Source: Mya arenaria
Lineage: Eukaryota > Mollusca > Bivalvia > Myida > Myidae
DNA: 64,000 nucleotides
Direction: 5' to 3'
NCBI RefSeq assembly: GCF_026914265.1
Contig: NC_069131.1
Coordinates: 262,001-326,000, forward strand
Below are positions 35,735 to 47,600 of the stretch, piece after piece. Made by a program: the position numbers and the translations under genes. The notes beneath the pieces were generated by a model, which was given only the letters and a program-made list of their open reading frames with translations, ran no database searches and was not told the DNA's origin. How positions within the stretch are numbered: the stretch's first letter is position 1; every line of letters starts with the position of its first letter.

Positions 35735-37500
35735 GCGCCGACACCGCTCTCTGTGAAGCCGTCATGTCAGGAACTCATACGCGCCGGCAATATCGCTCTA
35801 TGTGAGGCATTCAAGTCAGAAAGGCATTCGCGCCGACACCAACGCTCTCTGCGGGGCCTTCAAGTCAGGAACGTATTCGCACCGACACCAACGCTCTCTG
35901 CGGGGCCTTCAAGTCAGGAACGTATTCGCGGCGGCACCAAAGCTCTCTGTGGGGCCTTCAAGTCAGGAACGCAAAAGCGGCGGCACCAAAGCTCTCTGTG
36001 GGGCCTTCAAGTCAGGAACGCAAAAGCGGCGGCACCAAAGCTCTCTGTGGGGCCTTCAAGTCAGGAGCGCATCAGCGGCGGCACCAAAGCTCTCTGTGGG
36101 GCCTTCAAGTCAGGAACGCATCAGCGGCGGCACCAAAGCTCTCTGTGAGGCCTTCAAGTCAGGAACGCATAAGCGGCGGCACCAAAGCTCTCTTTGGGGC
36201 CTTCATGTCAGGAACGCATCAGCGGCGGCACCAAAGCTCTCTTTGGGGCCTTCAAGTCAGGAACGCATCTGCGGCGGCACCAAAGCTCTCTGTGGGCCCT
36301 TCAAGTCAGGAACGCATCAGCGGCGGCACCAAAGCTCTCTTTGGGGCCTTCATGTCAGGAACGCATCCGCACCGGCAACATCGCTCTTTTTGGGGCCTTC
36401 AAGTCAGGAACGTTTCCGCGCCGGCACCAACGCTCTCTGTGGGGCCTATAAGTCAGGAACGTTTCCGCACCGGCACCAAAGCTCTCTGTGGGGCCTTCAT
36501 GTCAGGAACGCATCCGCGCCGACAACATCGCTCTCAGTGGGTCTTCAAGTCAGGAACGCATCCGTACCGGCAACATCGCTCTCTGTGGGGCCTTCAAGTT
36601 AGGAAAGCATCCGCTCCGGCACCAACGCTCTCTGCGGGACCTTCAAGCCAGGAACGCATCCGCGCCGGCACCAAAACTCTCTGTGGGGCCTTCAATTCAA
36701 AAACGCATCCGCGCCGGCACCAAAAATCTATGTGAGGCCTTCAAGTCAGGAACGCATTCGCGCCGGCACCAACTCTCTCTGTGGGGCCTTCAAGTCAGGA
36801 ACGCATCCGCGCCGTCAACGTCGCTAGGCCTTGAAATAAGGAACGCATTCGCCGGCACCAACGCTCTCTATGTGGCCTTCAAGTCAGAAACGCAACTGCG
36901 CCGGCACCAAAGCTCTCTGTGGGGCCTTCAAGTCAGGAACGTTTCCGCACCGGCACCAAAGCTCTCTGTGGGGCCTTCAAGGCAGGAACGTTTCCGCACC
37001 GGCACCAACGCTCTCTGTGGGGCCTTTAAGTCAGGAACGTTTCCGCACCGGCACCAAAGCTCTCTGTGGGGCCTTCATGTCAGGAACGTTTCCGCACCGG
37101 CACCAAAGCTCTCTGTGGGGCCTTCAAGTCAGGAACGTTTCCGCACCGGCACCAAAGTTCTCTGTGGGGCCTATAAGTCAGGAACGTTTCCGCACCGGCA
37201 CCAACGCTCTCTGTGGGGTCTTCAAGACTGGAACGTTGCCGCACCGGCACCAAAGCTCTCTGTGGGGCCTTTAAGTTAGGAACACAAACGTGCCGGCACC
37301 AAAGCTTTCTTTGGGTCCTTCATGTTAGGAACGTGTCCGCACCGGCACCAACGCTCTCTGTGGGGCTTTCAAGTCAGGAACGTTTCCGCACCGGCACCAA
37401 AGCTCTCTGTGAGGCCGTCAAGTCAGGAACGCAAACGCGCCGGCACCAAAGCTCCATGTGGGGCCGTCAAATCAGGAACGCATCTGCGCCGGCAAAACCG
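35735..37500. repeat. 49-bp minisatellite, about 36 copies
   Basis: The unit runs GGAACGCATCAGCGGCGGCA, then CCAAAGCTCTCTGTGGGGCC and TTCAAGTCA. The plus strand of the unit lacks stops, so three overlapping plus frames of up to 266 codons appear; they share one 49-residue cycle. Variants are ordered: AGCGGCGG types dominate about 35930-36350 and TTCCGCACCGG types dominate about 36910-37400. Confidence 0.96.
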
Positions 37501-37616
37501 CAATATAAGAGTCCATGACGTAATTTCTTATAATCGCCACCTGGTAGGCAATTAATTGAGCATCCATTCGTGAAGCACATTTAAATACATGCGAAATGAC
37601 AAAATGAACCATCATA

Positions 37617-38140
37617 TCAGTCTAGGTTGTGTTTAATCTTATCAATGTAGGCTGTGTTTGATCATATCAATGTAGTTGTGTTTGATCATATCAATGTAGT
37701 TGTGTTTGATCATATCAATGTAGGTTGTGTTTGATCATATCAATGTAGTTGTGTTTGATCATATCAATGTGGGTTGTGTTTGATCTCATCAATGTAGGTT
37801 GTGTTTGATCATTTCATGTAAATTGTGTTTAATCATATCATTGTAAATTGTGTTTAATCATATCAATATAGGTTGTGTTTAATCATATCATTGTAGGTTG
37901 TGTTTAATTATATCAATGTTGGTTGTGTTAATTATATCAAAGTAGGCTGTGTTTAGTCATATCAATATAGGTTGTGTTTAATCATATCAATATAAGTTGT
38001 GTTTAATCATATCATTGTAGGTTGTGTTTAATCATATCAATGTTGGTTGTGTTTAATTATATCAATGTAGGCTCTGTTTAATCATATCAATGTAGGCTGT
38101 GTTTAATCATATCATTGTTGGTTGTGTTTAACCGACATAA
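37617..38140. repeat. 25-26-bp minisatellite, about 20 copies
   Basis: The unit is GTTGTGTTTGATCATATCAA followed by TGTAG(G). GATCATATC variants (AATCATATC, AATTATATC) increase to the right. It is AT-rich, unlike the preceding GC-rich array. Confidence 0.93.
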
Positions 38141-38144
38141 CCAT

Positions 38145-40600
38145 TTGGTCATTGCTGCGCCAAAATAGGATAATTTCGAAAAATAGCAGGACATTTGTTA
38201 AGATTTTAACTTAAAGCATAACATGCTGATTAATTTTGTTTGACCTGCTAGCGGCTTAAAAAAGGTTTAAGTACATTGTATTTATTCTTAAATTCAGAAC
38301 ATATGTATTATGTTAGCAAAGATAAACTTTGAGCTAATATGTTTTCAGTGTTCAAGCTAAACTGTATACAAGTGGGCTCTCCATTGTCCAGTGGCCCCTC
38401 TTGAAACAATATTTATCAGAAACTATCGACAGCTTTATGAAAGGAATCAAATACTATGATATAATTGTGTATCGCTTTATTTTCTTAAGAAGATAAATGT
38501 GATAAGATATAAACCATTAAGTCACTTATTTAAAACGAATCGTGCGGTCTGAATTGTAAGACTTCAGTGGCCGAATTTGAACAAAAATACTAGCATTAAA
38601 CAACACTTTAAGGGCCGAACTGGAAAAAAACTACAGGCATTAAAACGATTCTTCACATATAAACACAAACCATATAATTGAATAATTGCACAAATTCGTT
38701 TCCTTTTTTATCAACAAAACAAGCAAACGTTTGTTACAAGGTTCCCTTGAAACAATTTATCGCAAACGAGACAGTAAACATAATTAAGATCATCTTTATG
38801 AAGTTCATGAAAATCCTTAAAGATGCACTCTGACTTTTTAAGGATAGTATTGTTTTAATATTATAAAAGGGATGAATAAATGTCGAAAACAGTGGTTGTT
38901 ATGAAGCAGTGTGGACATATCACGTGGTTTTTGACGTCACATTCTGTTATAACGTGAAGCAAAATACCGCTCGATTCGGAAATGATTATCGCTGTAAGTT
39001 TGTTATTTCCATATCATTTTTGGTAAAATCTAGCGGAGTCTAAGCGGGAAAATGTACACTATACTCGATTATTGAGCGATATGTTGAGCAGTTTTTTCCA
39101 AAAATCGTTGGCAAATGCTGATAATGTACACACTATTGTTTGTTATAGCGAAAAGCAAATTACGTTTCTGGTCTAAAAAGTTGCTTATTTATATATTCTG
39201 CATGTTTGCCTTAAAACGGAAGTCTTGGAATGCATATTCTATCCCCAGGATATATTCATATCTACAAACTAGGCACACACTACATAGAAAAATTAAAAAA
39301 AAATTGTTTTGTTATGACGAAAAGCAAAAACTATTTGGTAATAACGAAAAGCAGTTTTTGGAGAAAGAAGATACTGGGTCCGACCATGGCTAGCTGCAGA
39401 AAGAAGTCTTCATTTTATTACGATAGACTATCAGTGAGTTAAGATTGGAAGACACGGCGTCGGTGTGTACAAACGTAGTGTAATGAGTCGCCGATTGCAC
39501 TACGATGTTATTACGATAATGAAGATCTTGCCGCGATGCTCCCACAACGCTTCTACGCTTATACCGATCATACTACATTCTTACATGTTCAAAATAAGCG
39601 TGTCGGGGTCGTGGAGCCTCACGATCTTCGCGATTCTACTGCAAAAACAGCCTTTCCACATCTTTCATACACATGACACGTATCTGAATGCGTAATCCAT
39701 GCGATGAACGTGATGCATTTCCCTACACGCATACATCACAAGAAAAGAAAACTGCTGAGAAAGAACCCTACGAGTGTGACATTCGTAGAGTTCTTTCTCA
39801 GCATTTTTCTTTTCTTGTTGTTGTAGTGTAAACACAGTGATAGTTTATCTTACAGGGTATGCAGATGCCTTTAACCAATATGTTTAAATTTGGCAATCAA
39901 AATAAAAAAGGAGAAAACCTTCAGGATACAGTCAATTTCAGTTAAAGACTTGGTATAAATCATAGTTTTGTAGAATTAATTGCATTGAGTGAATCGGTTA
40001 GCCTAGTACGAATGTATATTGTTTCACGAGATATTTTTATACAGACATGGTTTTCATCTATAACAAGCGTCATCGTAAATAAGCAATTGCTCTCCGTTCG
40101 AAGCACAAGGTCGTGTCTATAAATATCGTTGAGCCATATAGAAAACAATGTTTATACTCATGGAATCGAGGACGTTTTTCATCACAAACAATGAACCAGG
40201 AAACCTGGACGCACCTGACATTACTGCCCTTGTAGCTGTTAAGATGTTTTATCATATTATCTCGGCTTAGGAAAGTTGTCAAACCTGTCGTAATATTGCA
40301 GTAGGCTTAAGCTAAGGCAAGGGGGCATTATCTCCATGATAAAACTTTCCCTATTCGTTGAAGACTTAAAAATGTACTTTACAAAGTAACGATTGTGGTT
40401 TAGCGTTTCAAGATGTATGTTTGATTTTATTGTTACTCGCCGATTATGTGATTATTCTTGCAGAAACACCTGAAGATTTACAACTGTCACCCGATCGTTT
40501 ATACAATTATTGTAACACCTGAGGTGAAGTGGTTAATATTTCTACAACAACAAAAATGTAAGTTTTCGCAACAGAGGTGGGACAAAATATTACGTAGTGA
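38145..40600. other. No gene seen; one long hairpin
   Basis: About 38805-38960 resembles another dispersed bivalve repeat (TTAAAGATGCACTCTGAC). Three GACGAAAAGCA-like words recur at 39140-39360. A 34-36-bp-arm hairpin lies at 39739-39817. Short frames here have no recognisable domain. Confidence 0.35.
39739..39817. other. Long perfect-type hairpin
   Basis: The left arm starts CAAGAAAAGAAAACTGCTGA and continues GAAAGAACCCTACGAG. The right arm is its near-exact complement, ending TTTTTCTTTTCTTG. The loop is about 8-10 bases (TGTGACATT). Only two or three mismatches are visible. Confidence 0.85.
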
Positions 40601-42056
40601 GAAATAGGTATATGAAAACGAATATGTTAGCCACAAGATGTCGACGAACGATTTTAGGTGTAGCATTGAATAACACTGGTCATTTTAATATTGATACCTT
40701 ACTTTGTATGGTAGAGGCAATTGTTTTCAAATTGAAAAGGTTATTGGATGCACTTTTTATATATTATTACATAATGGTGTGGGATCAACGAAAATCTACA
40801 CATTTGGAGAAAATACATTTAAAAATTTGCCAAGCTATTCTTGGCGTAAGATTTATTGTAGATACACGTTTCAGATAAGTAGAATAGTACGCAAGAAAAA
40901 TGGTAATACTATAGTAATTCAATCCGTAATAAAATATGCTGTGTTAGATGTTAAGGAAACACAAGACTTGGCTATAATTATGCATGGTGTAATGCCTCAC
41001 AGATAATGGGAAGTCATTGTTTTGGGATTTTTAAACAGCGTCTTATAGACGAATATATACGACGAATTTAATAAAAGTCTTTACACATTATATATTTTTC
41101 AACGATTGTGAAGAAAGTTATGACAACTTACACCAAGTCACTCTTGTTGTCATGATCTTGCATGAGAGAGTGGTCTAGTGTTGTGGGGGAAACCGGAGAA
41201 CCAGGGGAATATATGAAACTCTTCTATCGAAAACAACCTCGAATATGTATGGACGGTCAACAATGTCAGAAATCAGTAAACATTAACTACGCTGCATGTA
41301 TATCGCGTAGTAATTTCAATTTAGCAGTTAAACTTAATGACTTTACTCTTGGGAAAATTAATTATAATTGCAAAAATGCACTGCACTGGCAATCAATTTA
41401 AACTTAGATCTACAAATACAAGCTGAAAAACTACATTCAATAAATAATATAATTCAAAAATTTACAAACTACTTCTACTGATGTACCGGCATACATCCGA
41501 GGTTGTTTTCGATAGACAATTGTGGAGTAGTTCCGAATGACAAACATCATCTGCGCCAAGGTTGGGTTTTAACTGTGTATCGTGAACTTAAGACTTTACC
41601 TTGAGACAACACTGTGACAAGAAATCTTAGAATTGCTATAAAATGACGTATACGTTCTTATTACATATTCTGGTAGAAATAATCAATTAGAGCGGAACTT
41701 AACGTCATTGTCAATTGCGTGATTTAGATGAAATACATGACGAAATCCGTTTTGTGTGTAATTGTACCCATGGGGACATTATAACAACGAGAATACCGCA
41801 AACTATCGTTATATTATGAATTTCAATTCTATGTATAGCGAGTCACAAAATATTTTTTTAACAAACAATATTAAATAATCTATGGATAAACTGAACACTG
41901 GAGTTTGTTAGAGTCGAAATACATGTTAAAACTTCTCAGCAGAATTGATTGGAAAAGGCGATCGTATGATTAGTGCGTTGACATGTTACATGAAAATATA
42001 TGTTTATGTATATGATGTACATTGTAAAACTCTTAATAAAAAATGTCTGTCTGTCT
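40600..42056 (+). mobile_element. Degraded LINE 3' region (reverse transcriptase C-terminus to tail)
   Basis: Frames at 40600-40880 give GVALNNTGHFNIDTLLC and WDQRKSTHLEKIHLKICQ followed by AILGVRF. These resemble the C-terminal RT region of non-LTR retrotransposons (VWG…LEKIH..FCK.ILGV). FKQRLIDEY follows near 41022, as in such elements, in another frame. The segment ends at about 42025-42056 with CTTAATAAAAAATGTCTG and CTGTCTGG, a typical LINE 3' end with GTCT repeats. Several frame breaks show that it is dead. Confidence 0.5.
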
Positions 42057-42139
42057 GGTAAAGTGACCCCATTATATCCAGTTAAGACAAACCATTATTA
42101 AAAGTTGTAATATACCTAATATATTAAACGTATCCAGCT

Positions 42140-42645
42140 GCTTAAAGGGACTCGCTCATGTTTGTTTTTGTAAAATGGACTGTTTTAAATGACGGGTGGC
42201 ATATCACTAACAGTGTTAAAACTAAGATACGAACAGCTTGAACCCTTCAGCATATTTTGATATTTGATCAAATATCGTCTTTAAAGACCACAATTTTCAT
42301 TAGCGTTAACAAAGGTGATAAACACACAATTCCGGCTTTGTTTCTGCGCGATTGGTTGATTGACATAATCACGTGATGTTATCAATGTATTGTTAAGAGG
42401 TTAAATATTTCCAATTTGTGAAAGTCCTGAACGTCGGTTTTTATTTTTTTTCTTGTCTTTTCCGACGTGGGTGTGCAACCCACTAAAAACCAAAACATAT
42501 TTTTATACTGTAAATGTTTTTTTTTTATACAATTCCGATTCCAAACAGTAAAATAATGATGAAATCAGTGTTTTCAGATGGATTTCCGGTAAAACTATTT
42601 TTTTTTTGGTTCAAAAACATGAGTGGTTTTTTTTAATGTATATAT
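42140..42645. mobile_element. Possible MITE with weak inverted ends
   Basis: The left end has GGGACTCGCTCATGTTTG. The right end, read inward, has AAACCACTCATGTTTTTG. The interior includes GATTGACATAATCACGTGAT, a word I associate with dispersed bivalve repeats. The ends are only partly matched and no target duplication was found. Confidence 0.35.
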
Positions 42646-42927
42646 CTGAAGTAATTAAGGAATTCTTAATTCCTAATGAAAGTAATTAACATGTTATATA
42701 TGCATGTAGTGTGGTCCGTACTTCATTACATTAAAGTGACTTAACACCATACGATACCGTATTAAGAAAAAAAGAAGAAGAAACTTACATAAGATATTAG
42801 ATAATGGCACAGCACATTGAATCTTACTTACTTATATATCAGATCGTACGACACATGTATCTTTCTGAGTTTTTACATGTTTTTTTCCAATTCAAAATTA
42901 ACTGGGTTTGTCTTCCACGTAAATTTG

Positions 42928-43373
42928 TTTGTTGTTTATTTGAGTTTTTCAAGGTCTGCAGTATGGCTTGACCCCGCCGTGACGCCATCACGACTTAAAT
43001 TCTGCTTTAAATGCCATAAGTGACATGAGATAGAAGTGACAGCAATTTGCAGTCAGATCCAGACATTGGAAGACTTGAAGAAACAGAGTGAGATACAAGA
43101 GATCCGGGTGCGATACCCTAGCTCTTTGCGAAGAGACCTCTTGGTTCTTTTACGTGCTCGGTGTAAAGCACCGATACACGGGATACAAGTTTCCTGGGTT
43201 GAACCAGTACTGAGTACACCACTTTTCCAAACAATACCCTGTAAATGCCAAGCGCCAGGCAAGGGAGCTACTTGTACCAGCTTTTAACGTATTTCGGTAT
43301 GACACGACCCGGGATCAAACTCACGGCCTCTCGCTCCGTAGGCAGACGCTTAACCACAAAGCCACGGAGACGG
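42928..43373 (-). mobile_element. tRNA-derived SINE with 15-bp target-site duplication
   Basis: The direct repeat TTCCACGTAAATTTG lies at 42913-42927 and 43374-43388, directly flanking a 446-bp element. Read on the minus strand, the head (from 43373) holds GTGGCTTTGTGGTTAAGCG (A-box-like) and GTGAGTTTGATCCCGGGTCG (B-box-like), as in tRNA-headed SINEs. The body holds GTGCTTTACACCGAGCACGT then AAAAGAACCAAGAGGTC, reminiscent of a conserved SINE central domain. The 3' tail is A/C-rich (AATAAACAACAAA). Pol III would transcribe it, and LINE machinery would mobilise it. The intact duplication points to a fairly recent insertion. Confidence 0.78.
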
Positions 43374-43389
43374 TTCCACGTAAATTTGG

Positions 43390-44130
43390 AAAATAGCGTC
43401 GGTATATGAATCTGTAATAATCACGTGACTTTCACAAGCTAAATATACACACTACAAACTGGGAACCAATCAACTCAGCTGAACAGCGACGAAATATTCT
43501 TTTAATCGTGTAAATTGATGTATTATCGACCTCATCATTGTAAGTCTAGGCTTGATTTGAGAAAATACTGTATATGGCGATTTTGGACCATCTGGCGTCT
43601 AGTCCAATTAACATTTATGGGTTTTTTTTAAGTCATTATTCACTTCTTTCATATATCATATTTTCAATACATGATGCGTTCATGTTAGTTATTTATAAAT
43701 TGACATAAGATTGTTCAAACATACATATTTGTTTAAATAACAATTCTATTGTCATATTAGTATATTGTATTATACTAATTATAGCTAATGATTTCTATTA
43801 CAGTACTTCTGTTCATATTTCATATGTTAAACAAGTCACACATCCGTACGATGTCCGTATATTGAAATGTACGATTACACCACCTTTCAAATTCGTACAA
43901 TTCTAGCTTACGGGCTCCGTTCGATATTTGGGAGGCTATTATATAGAAATCAAGAGATATTCCCGGTGGGACATTCCGTAAATTCCCCTCTCCGTAACCT
44001 TAGTATCGCTAAATATGCGTGCGACTGCCAGTACAGTTGTGCGAGCACCGGCAGGCATTGTATAGCTATGCTGTTTATGTATATGTAAATTATGTATATT
44101 TAACACAAAACAACTATAAAGTTTATTTTC
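43390..44130. other. No gene seen; probable 3' flank of the ankyrin gene
   Basis: AT-rich sequence. Candidate polyadenylation signals for the minus-strand ankyrin gene (TTTATT on plus, AATAAA on minus) lie at 44122-44127 and 44134-44139, about 540 bases past its stop. Confidence 0.35.
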
Positions 44131-44160
44131 AGTTTTATTCTTTTTTTAACCGTCGCAATA

Positions 44161-44175
44161 GGCAGACAGATGGAA

Positions 44176-44212
<37 letters not shown>
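44161..44212 (+). repeat. (ACAG)n microsatellite
   Basis: GACAGACAGACAGACAGACA continues for about nine uninterrupted units after an imperfect start. Confidence 0.95.
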
Positions 44213-44676
44213 TACTTGTACGTCAACGACACATACAATTTACTATATGAAATATGTCAACGGCAATGTGCATAGTAGCAAGCGAATATATACACTAAAA
44301 AGGCATAACAGAAAACAAAAATAAAAAGCACACAAATACAAAGCATCCCAGAAGATTACGATGCATCGCATGTTTAACCATTTATAAGAAAGAGGCGGTA
44401 AAAAAGTTCTGTTAATAATACTCGATCTATCTTTACGACAAACACAAATACAGTGAATTGGTTTTCGATTTAACGTCACTGCAGCACAGGCAACAGTTTT
44501 GGATCTGGACTGTTATTCTGGCGAATCTACCAGTTTGAATAGGACAGGTCTGACGACCATAATGGTTGACGAAGAAATGATGTTACTATATCTAATTATC
44601 ATCCAAACGTTAATAGCGCACGCATGTCCGAAGTGTAGATAATTCCCATTGAATCGAAAATGAATGTCACTTTCAG

Positions 44677-47600
44677 TCAAGATTCGAAAATACGTCGAAA
44701 CACTTTTATTAGTTTTCGTTTTCCTGCACACAGGGTTGTTCGACGTTTTGTTGAACCGTCCTGACCAGCCTTCACAAGCACTTTGTGGCGCAGTTTCGAG
44801 TCTTTAACTGTGATTGGGCAACCTTCAGTTTCTAACCAATCGCTGTCCTTATTAAAATCGTAATCTGAAAGCATGTAAAAATACATGTTTAATGATTTTG
44901 AAAATACAGCAAAAACCTAATACTAGACACGGTATTTCCTACAATAGTTAATATTCAAGTACTCTGGTTCCTTTGTAAATAAACATTTAAAATTTAACTT
45001 CTGTGAATTGAATCGAGATTCAACGCTTTTATTAAATTTTCAATATGCTATTGAAAATAATACACTGGTATTTTATTATTTTGAAAACATTAATAACATA
45101 ATGACTAACTGATATATGCACTATATACTATAACCTAACACTTTATAGTTGAAGGTAATAATTAACCATATGAGATACATGAGTAATTAGTTAAACCATA
45201 TAAATGTTATAGGTTTACTTCAACATAGTGTTTGCCGAGAACATCCAACTATGTTTACCGTCGATGTTATGCAGTCATTCATCTTCTGATTTTCTAAGAA
45301 AAAGACGAAAAACAAAACACTGCATAGTATTTACCCATCTTCAGAAGACGTTTTGTGAAATGGTCCACATTGCTTTTATTGAAATGCGCAGCCGCAAAGA
45401 AACAAGTCATTTCATTGGCTGAGTTGGTGTTGACGTCACATTTGTTATCCAATAGGAAGTCAGCAATTTTCTCCCAGCCACGTTGAAGTGCCCGGTATAT
45501 CGGCGAACATCCGGTCATGTCACAAATATTTATGTCGGCTCCTGTAATGTACCAAACAAATATGACCATTTAAAACATGTATATACATGCATTTGAATAT
45601 GGCTTTGAATAGAAGTGCATCACATTAGGGTTATAAACATAAAATGCACATTGTCTAAGCGTAAAGGTAAAGGTCTTCTCAATCTTCTTAGTCACGGACA
45701 ATGATTATCAGATTCAACACGGCTAAAAACGGGCATTCAGGTTTAGCCTTTCCGGCTTATGAAAACCGATCAGAAGGCTGTCGTTTTTTGTGGATGTCCG
45801 TACAGTAATCCAATGGACCGTAGTGTCATGAAACTGTACCATAGTGGTTACAGAGTAGGAAGTTCAAAGCCAAGTACAAGGGCAACAGTTTTCAGTGCCA
45901 ATTCAAAATATTGTTCATTTTTCGAAATCAAGACAGACAAGCTAAAAAAAATGAATCGCAACTGTTCACTTGTAAGAGCTATGGCCTAGGTTTGTGCGCG
46001 GCACACCAAGTTCTCCCCTAGCGGACCAATGGGTAGTGATCCAGGCACGCATACCCACCACATTCGCCAAGTCTCTAATATTAACATCAAGAGAAGTGCA
46101 CTTTCTTGGTATAATATTCTCATGCTTAAGAGCTGTGAGACGTTTTAAGGTTTGTGGTAATCAAGATAAACTGTTTTATTGCGCAGTCATGTTTAATCAT
46201 GAACAAATATATCCGTAGTTTGAGTAATACATTTGACTTATTGAAATATGACTCAGGAAGTTTACGAATAAGATTTTTCGAGAGATTCAGGCCAGAAGAA
46301 AGAGAACACTTGAATCAATGCGCACCCCAACATTGTAGACCATTTGGAGATAACCAGCCTGTGTAAACGCAACAGACGGACGATGTAATAAATTAGGCAA
46401 TCAATATTATTTTTTCGGTATAGCTGTATAGTATGGCCTTAGACTTGATTTTTGTTTTTGGATCAAGCAAATGTTGATGAGACACCAAATGTGTGAACCG
46501 TGAAAAAATATTAAATATAGTGTAAGTCTGTGTACACTTTAACATTATTATTTAATGATGGTTAACTTGGTGAATCTTCTGAGCCACGACCACACCCCTG
46601 CCACCGCTTACCGTGTTTGTGGAGCAGCTTGACGGCGTCTGTGTCACCGTGAGTTACTGCGAGCATGAGGGGCGTGTCTCCGTTACAGTCTGTTACGTTA
46701 ACGTCAACCTTCCCTGCAAAACACGATATCACGTCTTTAATAGTTTATGCAAATCATTGTACATTGCCGAAATAGAGAAACTGACTATAAGGTATTGTAT
46801 AATACATAAAGAAATTAACGTTCAGTTTGTAAGTCAAAATCAACTGTCGCATTTTGTGATAAGCTCATAATTTAAAATCATATACACCTTTCATTAATCG
46901 CAAAAACAATACCTTAATGCTGATTATCATGACTGATACGATATAGGGGAAAGTAACGTTAGTAATACAAGATACAAGATACAAGAATCTTTATTTAAAG
47001 TCGGGTATGTGTTTACAAGAAACATTAGCTCAATGAGCTATTTTCCGACATGAAAGTGATGATTATCTTGTTGAAAACATTACACCTGCTGCTGCTGTTG
47101 CTGATAATGATAACGATAATAATGTTAGAGTTGAAATTGAAATAAAGCCTACCATCTCCCAAGATTAATTCGGCGATCTCTAGCTGCCGCTTGTCAACGG
47201 CCTCATGCAGCGCCGAGTTGCCCAGACAGTCCACCTGGTCCATTCCACACCCCGCCTCCACGAGCTGTCGCGCCGTGTCCACTTGTCCATACCGGGCTGC
47301 GTAGAACAAAAGTGATCGCCCCTGGCTGTCCACCGCGTCAATGTCACCGTGCAGACACGGCGTACACGTGGTTGGTGCCGACCAGCACTTAGCTTTCCGT
47401 TCCTTGTGATCGCTTTTCCGGAATCTCCTCTTCTGGCTTTCTTGATGGCTTCCGCCACATACGTCGATGACGGAGTCTGAACGTGACTGTATGGGCAATG
47501 AAGCGCCTAGTGACGTTCCAAACCACGTCTTGTGTCGATCCAACACCCACATTGACTGGCTCCGTCTCATGTCCGAATCGATCGTCGTCGTGATCCTATA

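Noticed and set aside
35753-37555. Frames of up to 266 codons rich in SSQERISGGTKALCG
   Set aside because: By-product of the 49-bp array, for the same reason as the 38-bp array.
45759-46366. Plus-strand frames of 70-76 codons between ankyrin exons
   Set aside because: No domain, no splice context, and they lie in an intron of a well-supported minus-strand gene.
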